DNA from: RGVD01 sp040403075
GTDB taxonomy: Bacteria; Bacteroidota; Bacteroidia; UKL13-3
Direction: 5' to 3'
Assembly (NCBI GenBank): GCA_040403075.1
Contig: JBBALJ010000004.1
Coordinates: 12,877-76,876 of the forward strand
Length of the DNA stretch: 64,000 nucleotides
This document shows positions 36,544-43,416 of the stretch, one piece after another. Within the stretch, counting starts at the first letter, position 1, and each line of letters starts with the position of its first letter. Position numbers and translations under genes: made by a program. Under the pieces are notes generated by a model, which made no database searches, was not told the origin of the DNA, and saw only the letters and a program-made list of their open reading frames with translations.

Positions 36544-37707
36544 CTAATAATTGAACTCCCCATGCTCCGTTTTTAGCAATAATTCTTTTTTATTAGACGC
36601 TTCAACTCTGCCTACAATCTGTGCCTTAATGTTAAATCGATTAGCTATTGTGATTAAATCTGCCGCAGTATTTTCATCAGTATAGAATTCTAATAGATTA
36701 CCCATATTGAAAACCTTATACATCTCATGCCAACTACTATTACTTTGATTTTGAATCATTTCAAAAAGTGGTGGTGTTACAAATAAGTTATCTTTTATAA
36801 CTTTCAAATTATCTATAAAATGAAGTATTTTGGTCTGTCCTCCTCCTGTGCAATGCACCATTCCATGGATTTGGTTAAAATATTTGTCTAGAATTTCACG
36901 AATAATTGGGCTAAATGTTCTTGTGGGTGACAGTATCATTTTACCAACTGATAATTCGTGGCCATCTAGTTTTTCATTTAGTTTTAAAGACCCTGTATAG
37001 ACCAAATCTTTTGGAACTAATGGATCAAAACTTTCTGCATAATCTTTATAACTTGAAGAAAGTACGTCATGCCTTGCCATGGTAAGGCCATTGCTACCCA
37101 TGCCACCATTATATTCCTTCTCATAAGTTGCCTTTCCGAATGAAGCAAAGCCAACTATTACATCACCCGCTTGAATTTTATGGTTTGAAACTATTTGATT
37201 TCTCTTCGCTCTAGCGGTCACAGTACTATCAACAATAATGGTTCTTACTAAGTCACCCACATCTGCTGTTTCGCCACCTGTACTAAATATGTTAATGCCA
37301 TGGTTTCTGAGCATTTCTAAAAACTCCTCAGTTCCTTCGATAATAGTTGAGATGACTTCACCAGGAATGAGGTTTTTGTTGCGTCCGATTGTTGATGATA
37401 ACACAATATTGTCGTAAACCCCTGCACACAGTAAGTCATTTAAATTCATGACAATTGCGTCTTGAGCAATTCCTTTCCATACACTTAGATCACCGGTTTC
37501 TTTCCAATATAGATAGGCTAAACTAGATTTAGTTCCCGCCCCATCGGCATGCATGATGTTGCAATATTCTTCATCATTAGCCAGATAATCAGGTACTATT
37601 TTGCAAAAAGCTTTAGGGAAAATTCCTTTGTCTATATTTTTGATGGCGGCATGCACGTCTTCTTTTTGCGAAGACACACCTCGTTTCATGTATTTATCGG
37701 AAATCAT
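36544..37707 (-). CDS. purM: AIR synthase (phosphoribosylformylglycinamidine cyclo-ligase), Bacteroidota type
   Basis: Closes the imidazole ring in purine synthesis: FGAM plus ATP to AIR. The 387-residue protein is longer than the E. coli PurM (345) and matches the divergent AIR synthase group of Bacteroidota: MKRGVSSQKEDVHAAI, HADGAGTKSSLAYLYWKETG with the phosphate-binding region, STGGETADVGDLVRTI, and GMVHCTGGGQTKIL. A TATTTTTG minus-7 box ends 5 nt before its ATG. It is separate from purQ, so the purine pathway is scattered. Confidence 0.9.
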   Translation of the reverse strand: MISDKYMKRGVSSQKEDVHAAIKNIDKGIFPKAFCKIVPDYLANDEEYCNIMHADGAGTKSSLAYLYWKETGDLSVWKGIAQDAIVMNLNDLLCAGVYDNIVLSSTIGRNKNLIPGEVISTIIEGTEEFLEMLRNHGINIFSTGGETADVGDLVRTIIVDSTVTARAKRNQIVSNHKIQAGDVIVGFASFGKATYEKEYNGGMGSNGLTMARHDVLSSSYKDYAESFDPLVPKDLVYTGSLKLNEKLDGHELSVGKMILSPTRTFSPIIREILDKYFNQIHGMVHCTGGGQTKILHFIDNLKVIKDNLFVTPPLFEMIQNQSNSSWHEMYKVFNMGNLLEFYTDENTAADLITIANRFNIKAQIVGRVEASNKKELLLKTEHGEFNY

Positions 37708-37712
37708 GCTGA

Positions 37713-37720
37713 CAAAAATA
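37713..37720 (-). promoter_or_regulatory. Putative minus-7 box (TATTTTTG) of purM
   Basis: Exact TAnnTTTG match on the minus strand, ending 5 nt before the purM ATG (37707); the same near-leaderless spacing as purQ. Confidence 0.45.
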
Positions 37721-37810
37721 GGTTTAATATTTTTAAGTAAGTAATCAAAATTTATGGAAATTATGATGTAAAAACTTATTAAAAAGTAAATGGTTTAAAT
37801 AAATGAAACT

Positions 37811-37818
37811 TATATTTG
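37811..37818 (+). promoter_or_regulatory. Putative minus-7 box (TATATTTG) of the superoxide dismutase gene
   Basis: Exact TAnnTTTG match 22 nt before the ATG at 37841. No clear minus-33 TTG. Confidence 0.45.
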
Positions 37819-37840
37819 TCAAATCAAAAACTATAAAATT

Positions 37841-38449
37841 ATGTCATTCGAATTACCAAAATTACCATATGATTACACCGCCTTGGAGCCTCATATAGAT
37901 GCACGCACCATGGAAATCCATCACAGCAAACACCACAATGCTTATGTTACAAACCTAAATGCAGCCATTGCCGGCACAGATGCAGAAAATCTAAGTATTG
38001 AAGAAATTTGCAAAAACATTAGCAAATATCCTATGCCAATAAGAAACAATGGTGGTGGACACTACAACCACAGTTTGTTTTGGAGTATATTGGGAATTAA
38101 TAATGGAGCCAATCCAACGGGAAAGCTAATGGATGCTATCAACGCAGACCTTGGTGGCATGGAAAAACTAAAAGAAGATTTTAACAAAGCAGCGATCACC
38201 CGTTTTGGATCTGGATGGGCTTGGTTATGTGTTGAAAACGGAAAATTAAAAATTTGTTCAACTCCAAATCAAGACAATCCTTTGATGGATGTAGTTACTG
38301 ATTGTAATGGTACTCCCATTTTAGCGCTAGATGTTTGGGAGCATGCGTATTACCTAAATTACCAAAATCGTAGACCGGATTATATTTCAGCATTTTGGAA
38401 TGTAGTTAATTGGGATGAAGTTAGTCGCAGGTACGAAGCAGCTATTTAA
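37841..38449 (+). CDS. Superoxide dismutase, Fe/Mn family
   Basis: Cytoplasmic removal of superoxide. The 202-residue length is standard. Metal ligands are the His in MEIHHSKHHNAYV, the His in GGGHYNHSLFW, and the Asp and His of DVWEHAYYLNYQNRRPDYI. The GSGWAWL segment before the last ligands is also typical. Fe versus Mn use cannot be decided from these residues alone. Own promoter and own terminator on both sides, so it is monocistronic. Divergent from purM. Confidence 0.95.
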   Translation: MSFELPKLPYDYTALEPHIDARTMEIHHSKHHNAYVTNLNAAIAGTDAENLSIEEICKNISKYPMPIRNNGGGHYNHSLFWSILGINNGANPTGKLMDAINADLGGMEKLKEDFNKAAITRFGSGWAWLCVENGKLKICSTPNQDNPLMDVVTDCNGTPILALDVWEHAYYLNYQNRRPDYISAFWNVVNWDEVSRRYEAAI

Positions 38450-38463
38450 TTGAATAATAAAGC

Positions 38464-38494
38464 GCGTCAAACAATAAGTTTGACGCTCTTTTTA
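38464..38494 (+). terminator. Intrinsic terminator after superoxide dismutase
   Basis: Nine-base-pair stem (GCGTCAAAC at 38464-38472 with GTTTGACGC at 38478-38486), 5-nt loop, then a T-rich tail. Its tail runs into the minus-7 box of the next gene. Confidence 0.85.
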
Positions 38495-38500
38495 AATTTG
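38493..38500 (+). promoter_or_regulatory. Putative minus-7 box (TAAATTTG) of the 38.5-kb gene
   Basis: Exact TAnnTTTG match starting in the T-tail of the previous terminator and ending 5 nt before the ATG at 38506. Confidence 0.42.
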
Positions 38501-38505
38501 AAACA

Positions 38506-38817
38506 ATGAGTCATTACGAATTAACAAATATCAAATCTATCAAGGCTACTCCTGCTAATGATTTGTCAAATTGCACTTTTCCTGACACCGATATATTAAG
38601 TCAGATTGAAGACAAAAGGGTTAGAATTACCAATCTAAACAAAGCGCTTACTTTTGGTACAAGTAGCTTAAAAGGCAAAACCAGTTTGGTTCTTGATACT
38701 ACCAACGGAATAGTAAGAACTGAAGCTATTGTTATTGCTTTCGATAGCGCAAGTGTTTGGCTTGAAGGAAATATTAAGTTACCAATGTCTGCCTTACGTA
38801 GTGTAGATTTTATTTAG
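38506..38817 (+). CDS. Conserved-looking 103-residue cytoplasmic protein, unknown
   Basis: Not recognised. There is no signal peptide and no membrane segment. The second half reads as alternating beta strands (LTFGTSSLKGKTSLVLD, AIVIAFDSASVWLEG, LPMSALRSVDFI), so a small beta-barrel or sheet protein is likely. A good minus-7 box 5 nt upstream and a preceding terminator support its being a real, separately transcribed gene. It ends 7 nt from the convergent pseudouridine synthase gene. Confidence 0.55.
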   Translation: MSHYELTNIKSIKATPANDLSNCTFPDTDILSQIEDKRVRITNLNKALTFGTSSLKGKTSLVLDTTNGIVRTEAIVIAFDSASVWLEGNIKLPMSALRSVDFI

Positions 38818-38824
38818 GGTTGAC

Positions 38825-39886
38825 CTACTCTTCTTCCTCAAAAGGTTTGTGTATGGTATAGTGTTTCCATCTATCAATTACTGCATTAAACTCCACTGGG
38901 AGTTCTGTCTCAAAAAACATTTCCTTGTGTGTAGTTGGATGAATGAATCCAAGTGATTGGGCGTGTAGCGCTTGTCTTGGCATTATTGCCATGGTGTTCT
39001 CTACAAACTGTTTGTATTTAGCAAATTGAGTGCCTTTGCGAATTCTATCACCATCATAAGTACTGTCAGCAAAGAGAGAGTGACCAATGCTTTTCATATG
39101 CACTCTGATTTGATGTGTTCTTCCTGTTTCTAATCTGCATTCAATAAGGGTTACATAATGCATTCGCTCTAGCACTTTATAGTGTGTTACACTCCATTTT
39201 CCCTTGCTTTCATCGTCTTGCATTTGAAATATTTTTCGATCTCGTGTGCTGCGACCTATATATCCTGTAATAGTTCCTTCGTCTTCCAAAATGTCGCCCC
39301 AAGCTAAGGCTACATACCTTCTTTTGATGCTGTGGTCGTAAAACTGTTTGGCAAGAAAATTCATAGCAAATTCTGTTTTGGCAATGACTAAAATTCCCGA
39401 AGTATTTTTGTCAATTCGATGCACCAAACCAGGCCTCACATTGCCATCTTTGGCAAATGGCAAATCTTTAAAGTGCCAAGCAAGTGCATTCACTAATGTT
39501 CCTGATACATTATTATAACCAGGATGTACCACCATGCCGGCCGGTTTATTCACTATTAATACCTCATCATCTTCAAATAAAATATTTAGCGGAATGTTTT
39601 CAGCTACAATGGTATTATCCTTCGGGGGGGTTGGTAAAACAATTGAAACAATATCGAGCGGTTTAATTTTATAGCTTGATTTGGTGGGTTTGTTATTTAC
39701 AAGTATGGCGCCTGATTCAGCGGCATATTGAATTTTAGTTCTGCTGGCATTTTTTATTCTGTCCATCAGATATTTGTCAATACGTGTTTGGTGTTGACCT
39801 TTTTCTATTTCAAATCGATAGTGTTCGAAGAGCTCCTGCTCATCGCCTTGTTCACCATCTAAATCATCATCTTCTTCTTGTAGCAT
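38825..39886 (-). CDS. RluA-family 23S rRNA pseudouridine synthase (RluD-like)
   Basis: A 353-residue enzyme isomerising uridines in rRNA. It has an acidic N-terminal leader, an S4 RNA-binding domain (QTRIDKYLMDRIKNASRTKI, about 34-95) and the RluA catalytic domain with RPGLVHRIDKNTSGILVIAK, holding the catalytic Asp, followed by ETGRTHQIRVHMKSIGH. The two-domain order and length fit RluD (helix 69 sites) better than RluA. Starts 20 nt after the DUF4293 gene ends, so the two share a strand and probably a transcript. Confidence 0.92.
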   Translation of the reverse strand: MLQEEDDDLDGEQGDEQELFEHYRFEIEKGQHQTRIDKYLMDRIKNASRTKIQYAAESGAILVNNKPTKSSYKIKPLDIVSIVLPTPPKDNTIVAENIPLNILFEDDEVLIVNKPAGMVVHPGYNNVSGTLVNALAWHFKDLPFAKDGNVRPGLVHRIDKNTSGILVIAKTEFAMNFLAKQFYDHSIKRRYVALAWGDILEDEGTITGYIGRSTRDRKIFQMQDDESKGKWSVTHYKVLERMHYVTLIECRLETGRTHQIRVHMKSIGHSLFADSTYDGDRIRKGTQFAKYKQFVENTMAIMPRQALHAQSLGFIHPTTHKEMFFETELPVEFNAVIDRWKHYTIHKPFEEEE

Positions 39887-39906
39887 TTTTTTGTTTTTTG
39901 GATTTG

Positions 39907-40395
39907 TTACCTAATTCTGTCTGCACTTTTCACTAATTCCTCATCACGTTTTATTAACATGATGGCTCTCCAGTTAAGGTAAAACATAAAAATCATCAAA
40001 GCAATACCAAATGTAGAGGCAAAAGAAAGTGATGACATATTAAATCCTGGTATTTTCAATGCCGCAGTTGAAAAGGTTGCAGCCAAAAGCAATAACATGA
40101 AAACATAGTTAAATCGGGCAAATTTAATTTGCTCTGTTCTGTTTTTATATGAGAAAATCACCTTAAGCGTCCAAACTATAACTAAGGTCAATAATGCAAT
40201 GAGTGCATATTGAATCCCACTTTTATCAGCCACAATGGTTTGGTTTTCGTAAACATTAAAGTATATAATGTTTAACACATAATCTGTTGATACACCATTA
40301 ACATCTTGATGCACATTTACGATGGAGCCTCCGCACAATACAGCACCAATAATTATTATAGCTAAAAAATAAACACTTTGTAACCTCTGAATCAT
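39907..40395 (-). CDS. DUF4293 family membrane protein
   Basis: A 162-residue protein with four hydrophobic helices (about 6-26, 60-82, 92-112, 120-142) and the typical opening MIQRLQSVYFLAIIII. The family is restricted to Bacteroidota as far as I recall and has no known function. Adjacent to the pseudouridine synthase gene on the same strand, an association I believe is common but cannot check here. Confidence 0.85.
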   Translation of the reverse strand: MIQRLQSVYFLAIIIIGAVLCGGSIVNVHQDVNGVSTDYVLNIIYFNVYENQTIVADKSGIQYALIALLTLVIVWTLKVIFSYKNRTEQIKFARFNYVFMLLLLAATFSTAALKIPGFNMSSLSFASTFGIALMIFMFYLNWRAIMLIKRDEELVKSADRIR

Positions 40396-40513
40396 AATAC
40401 AATTATTTGCTGCGCAAGTTACAAATTTGCTTGATATAGTAAGCAGTTACTTACTAAGTGATTTGAAAATGAAAAAATAAATTATGAAGAAATAATTGGG
40501 GTATTTATTAGGG

Positions 40514-40978
40514 CTAAACGGTTCTGGTTTTGTAAATCAATACATTACAATGAGCATGACGTAATACTGCTTCTGCTACACTACCCATTAAAATGCGGTC
40601 CAACCCTTTTCTGCCATGTGAGCCCATAATAATTAGGTCTGTATTCGTTTTTTTTGCAATGTTTACTATGGTATCAGCAATCGAATTCGTGTCAATCATT
40701 TCGTATGTTATTTCAAGATTTGGGTTCTCTGATTTTAATTTTTTCACCAAATCAATCAATTTGTTTTCGGTTTCACTTTTTTCATTATCCAATACTTCTT
40801 CCGAAATAAGCGGGTATACGCCATTCATGTTCCAATCATAGTAGTTCATCTTTGGCAAAACATGAAATAAATGAAGTGATGATAAATTTTTCTCTGCCAA
40901 TAGTAAGGCATATTTTAGTGCCTCATTTGCATATTCTGAGAAATCAATCGGACATAATATTTTTTTGATATCGTTCAT
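40514..40978 (-). CDS. Universal stress protein UspA family
   Basis: A 154-residue single-domain Usp. It begins KKILCPIDFSEYANEALKYA, and has the C-terminal ATP-binding motif GSHGRKGLDRILMGSVAE (pattern G-2X-G-9X-G-S), so it belongs to the nucleotide-binding subgroup. It follows the hemerythrin-like gene by 4 nt, and the Crp/Fnr gene lies just upstream on the same strand. Likely involved in adaptation to low oxygen or other stress; the specific partner is unknown. Confidence 0.9.
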   Translation of the reverse strand: MNDIKKILCPIDFSEYANEALKYALLLAEKNLSSLHLFHVLPKMNYYDWNMNGVYPLISEEVLDNEKSETENKLIDLVKKLKSENPNLEITYEMIDTNSIADTIVNIAKKTNTDLIIMGSHGRKGLDRILMGSVAEAVLRHAHCNVLIYKTRTV

Positions 40979-40982
40979 GGCT

Positions 40983-41519
40983 TTAGGTATTTATTTCTGA
41001 TAATTTATTTGATTTAAAACTGCTGCAACTATCGATGCTTTCATGTATAACGGCATTCCAATGATGCCGGCTTTCTACAAATTCATTTTGAAGTATAAAA
41101 ATCATCGTGTTTATTAACTGGTCTGTATCTTCGAAATTATTATTGTTTAACTCGCTGACCAATTCTGAGGTAAGTTGAATAAGCCTATGTTCCTTCTTTT
41201 TAGTTAGGAAAACTAAGTCGGTAATGTTAGGATGATAATTTTGTAAATCTGATTTGCTCTTATCGAGCGCATTAAGAATAGATGGAAATACCAATCTAGT
41301 TTCGTAGGTGTACAACGAATGAAATTCGGTATTCATTTCATTCAATAAACCAATGATAGCATTGCTTCTCTCGTCTCGGTTAGAAATGCTTAACTCATGG
41401 GTTGTGTCAATCAATTTGAACTGTTGCTTTACCTTTGGATACAAGCGCTGCACCAAGTGGTCAATTGATTCTTTAATTTTCTCTGAATGCGAGCACATTT
41501 TATTGTAATTTATGCTCAC
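40983..41519 (-). CDS. Hemerythrin-like helical protein (tentative)
   Basis: A 178-residue all-helical protein. The pattern FHSLYTYETRLVFPSI, an HxxxYE-like turn before a FP motif, followed by KKKEHRLIQLTSELV and a late SRHHWNAVIHE, resembles the His/Glu ligand spacing of hemerythrin/HHE and RIC-type proteins, but the spacing is degenerate, so the assignment is tentative. The GTG at 41519 sits next to a CAACTTTG sequence; an in-frame ATG at 41498 would remove seven residues and is equally credible. Between Crp/Fnr and Usp genes, which suits an oxygen or nitric-oxide response role. Confidence 0.5.
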   Translation of the reverse strand: MSINYNKMCSHSEKIKESIDHLVQRLYPKVKQQFKLIDTTHELSISNRDERSNAIIGLLNEMNTEFHSLYTYETRLVFPSILNALDKSKSDLQNYHPNITDLVFLTKKKEHRLIQLTSELVSELNNNNFEDTDQLINTMIFILQNEFVESRHHWNAVIHESIDSCSSFKSNKLSEINT

Positions 41520-41586
41520 AAAGTTGCCTTAAAGACCGCTTCTATTAAATGATAGTAATTGTTTTAAAATATGATATTGGGCAGGT

Positions 41587-42300
41587 TTAGTCGTTAATAT
41601 TTGCTGTTTTTATCAACAATTGGAGATTTACTATTTTTATTTTTTTACCTATAAGTTCAATAATCTTATCATGATTAAATTCCGATAATAATCTGATGGC
41701 ACTCTCGGTAGAAGTTCCAACGTAATCTGCAATTTCCTCTCGGCTAAGGGTAACATTCAAGGTAGCTCCATCTTCCAAACAACCATACGTTGCTTTAATA
41801 AACAACAAAGCTTCAGCCAATCGTTCTCTTACATTTTTTTGTGATAAGGATACAAGGTGCTCTTCAGCCAATTTTAAATCTCCACTTACTTTTCTAACTA
41901 TTTCGAATAATAGCTTATTGTTTTTTATGATGGTGCTATTAAAGTATGATTTATCAATTATACAAATCGAAGAGTCCTCTAAAGCTACAGCAGAACAATG
42001 ATATCTTTCATCTGCAATAAGAGCTCTGTATCCAAGAATTTCTCCATCTTTAGCTAATCTTAAAATTTGCTCTTTTCCATCAAAACCAGTGGTGGTGAGT
42101 TTTATTTTTCCAGCATTTACGCAGAATAGCCCATTCGGCATTCCCAATTCATTAAAGATGTATTGTCCTTTTTTGTAAGTAGCGCAGGATTTATGTTTAT
42201 TAAGGTCATCTAATTGCTCATTATCAAGTACGTTAAAAACGGAGTGCAAACGAGCGTTGCAATAAAGACAAACTGGTTTGTTTTCTGTAATCTTTCCCAT
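41587..42300 (-). CDS. Crp/Fnr-family transcriptional regulator
   Basis: A 237-residue regulator with an N-terminal cyclic-nucleotide-binding-like beta roll (about 25-140) and a C-terminal winged helix (about 165-230, LSREEIADYVGTSTESAIRLLSEF as recognition region: LSREEIADYV then GTSTESAIRLL). N-terminal cysteines Cys11 and Cys14 (CLYC), Cys39 and Cys60 are present, which could hold an Fe-S cluster, but the spacing is not that of E. coli Fnr. Followed on the same strand by the hemerythrin-like and Usp genes, its probable targets. Confidence 0.88.
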   Translation of the reverse strand: MGKITENKPVCLYCNARLHSVFNVLDNEQLDDLNKHKSCATYKKGQYIFNELGMPNGLFCVNAGKIKLTTTGFDGKEQILRLAKDGEILGYRALIADERYHCSAVALEDSSICIIDKSYFNSTIIKNNKLLFEIVRKVSGDLKLAEEHLVSLSQKNVRERLAEALLFIKATYGCLEDGATLNVTLSREEIADYVGTSTESAIRLLSEFNHDKIIELIGKKIKIVNLQLLIKTANIND

Positions 42301-42408
42301 AATTATTTCTAATTTTCTAACTTCAGTGCGAATGTAAATTATTTGATTGCTTATTATAGTTTTTTTTGGTTAGTTGCTCATTAATAATAGATAAGCGTTA
42401 ACTTTTCT

Positions 42409-42463
42409 TCAATTTGTTTAATTCTAATTTAATATAAAGACGATCAAATTGTTAATTTTATTA
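42409..42463. repeat. 55-bp direct repeat, left copy flanking the gap
   Basis: Identical base for base to 42564-42618. It ends exactly where the N-run begins. Confidence 0.97.
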
Positions 42464-42563
42464 NNNNNNNNNNNNNNNNNNNNNNNNNNNNNNNNNNNNN
42501 NNNNNNNNNNNNNNNNNNNNNNNNNNNNNNNNNNNNNNNNNNNNNNNNNNNNNNNNNNNNNNN
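42464..42563. other. Assembly gap (100 N)
   Basis: Exactly 100 N bases, the usual placeholder for an unknown-size scaffold join. Confidence 1.
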
Positions 42564-42618
42564 TCAATTTGTTTAATTCTAATTTAATATAAAGACGATC
42601 AAATTGTTAATTTTATTA
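42564..42618. repeat. 55-bp direct repeat, right copy flanking the gap
   Basis: Identical to 42409-42463 and beginning right after the last N. Most likely the same genomic stretch seen at two contig ends. Confidence 0.97.
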
Positions 42619-42718
42619 ATCTTCACTTGCGATGTTTAAGTTTAAATTGTTAAACACTTGCCGTAATGTTTAATGATAATCTTAATCAGCTATTAAAAAT
42701 ACCCATTAAAAAACTCAA

Positions 42719-42762
42719 GAAACTTTTAAGATAAAAAAAGTTTCCAATTGTTAAAAAGTTTC
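42719..42762. promoter_or_regulatory. Putative TetR operator: three copies of a GAAACTTTT element
   Basis: GAAACTTTT at 42719-42727, and its inverted form AAAAGTTTC at 42736-42744 and again at 42754-42762. The second and third copies extend to AAAAAGTTTC, and lie 18 nt apart. The cluster overlaps the promoter of the TetR gene and ends one base before the minus-7 box, which fits autoregulation of an efflux operon. This is inference from position and repetition only. Confidence 0.45.
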
Positions 42763-42770
42763 TATATTTG
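42763..42770 (+). promoter_or_regulatory. Putative minus-7 box (TATATTTG) of the tetR-efflux operon
   Basis: Exact TAnnTTTG match. The likely start of transcription is about 4-5 nt downstream, leaving a short leader of about 23 nt before the ATG at 42798. Confidence 0.5.
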
Positions 42771-42786
42771 CCTCCGAAAATTGGAA

Positions 42787-42791
42787 GGAGG
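42787..42791 (+). promoter_or_regulatory. Strong Shine-Dalgarno sequence of tetR
   Basis: GGAGG six bases before the ATG at 42798, within GGAAGGAGGAT. Such perfect Shine-Dalgarno sites are uncommon in Bacteroidota and fix this ATG as the start. Confidence 0.7.
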
Positions 42792-42797
42792 ATAGAA

Positions 42798-43409
42798 ATG
42801 GAACCGAAACAAAAAATATTACATGAGGCAGCTTCATTGTTTATGAAGTTTGGTTTTAAGAGCATTACCATGGACGATATAGCTCGTGAATTGGGTGTGA
42901 GCAAAAAAACACTTTATCAATACTTTACAGATAAGAATGATTTGGTTAATCAGACCATTGATGAGCATTTGCAATATATGGAGTCCAATTGTTCCAGAAT
43001 CACTGATGAGAATCAAGATGCAGTAAGCACCATGATTAACATTACTGAGTTTGTAAGTGTTACAATCAAACAAGTTAATTACAAAATACTTTTCGACCTA
43101 AAGAAATACTTTAGAGAGGCCTGGGATAAGATGAATAACCATAGAATTTCATACATTTCTGAAAATGTTTATCAAAATATCAATGCTGGTATAAATCAAG
43201 GCTTGTACCGTTCAGATTTAAATGCAAAACTAATCAGTAGAATGTATGTTCATTTAGTTGACTTTTTAGTTGACCCTGAATGGTTAGAGAAAGAAGGTTT
43301 TGACTTCAAACATGTGCATGTTCAAATCATTGAATTTCATTTGCGCGCAATATGCACAGATAAAGGCATTAAAATATTAAATCAAAAACTACAAAATATA
43401 AAAGCATAA
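42798..43409 (+). CDS. TetR/AcrR-family transcriptional regulator
   Basis: A 203-residue repressor from the ATG at 42798. The upstream in-frame start at 42768 would include the promoter box and is rejected. The N-terminal DNA-binding domain is standard: KQKILHEAASLFMKFGFKS, then TMDDIARELGVSKKTLYQYF with the HTH, followed by an all-helical ligand-binding part. It precedes tolC by 7 nt and is the first gene of a tripartite efflux operon, so it most likely controls that pump. Effector unknown. Confidence 0.9.
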   Translation: MEPKQKILHEAASLFMKFGFKSITMDDIARELGVSKKTLYQYFTDKNDLVNQTIDEHLQYMESNCSRITDENQDAVSTMINITEFVSVTIKQVNYKILFDLKKYFREAWDKMNNHRISYISENVYQNINAGINQGLYRSDLNAKLISRMYVHLVDFLVDPEWLEKEGFDFKHVHVQIIEFHLRAICTDKGIKILNQKLQNIKA

Positions 43410-43416
43410 ACCAAAT

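Larger units (their letters stand above)
42301..42797. other. Long intergenic region between crp/fnr and tetR, with scaffold gap
   Basis: 497 bases without a gene. It contains 111 bases AT-rich upstream of the crp/fnr start, a 55-base sequence, the 100-N gap, a second identical 55-base copy, and then the tetR promoter region. An inverted pair TGTTTAA/TTAAACA (42633-42639 and 42650-42656) is present. No open reading frame, tRNA or recognisable RNA is seen. If the repeat reflects one overlap, the true length would be about 342 bases. Confidence 0.6.

Noticed and set aside
42771..42791. CCTCC/GGAGG hairpin that could hide the tetR Shine-Dalgarno
   Set aside because: CCTCC at 42771-42775 lies between the minus-7 box and the predicted transcription start, so it is probably not in the mRNA.
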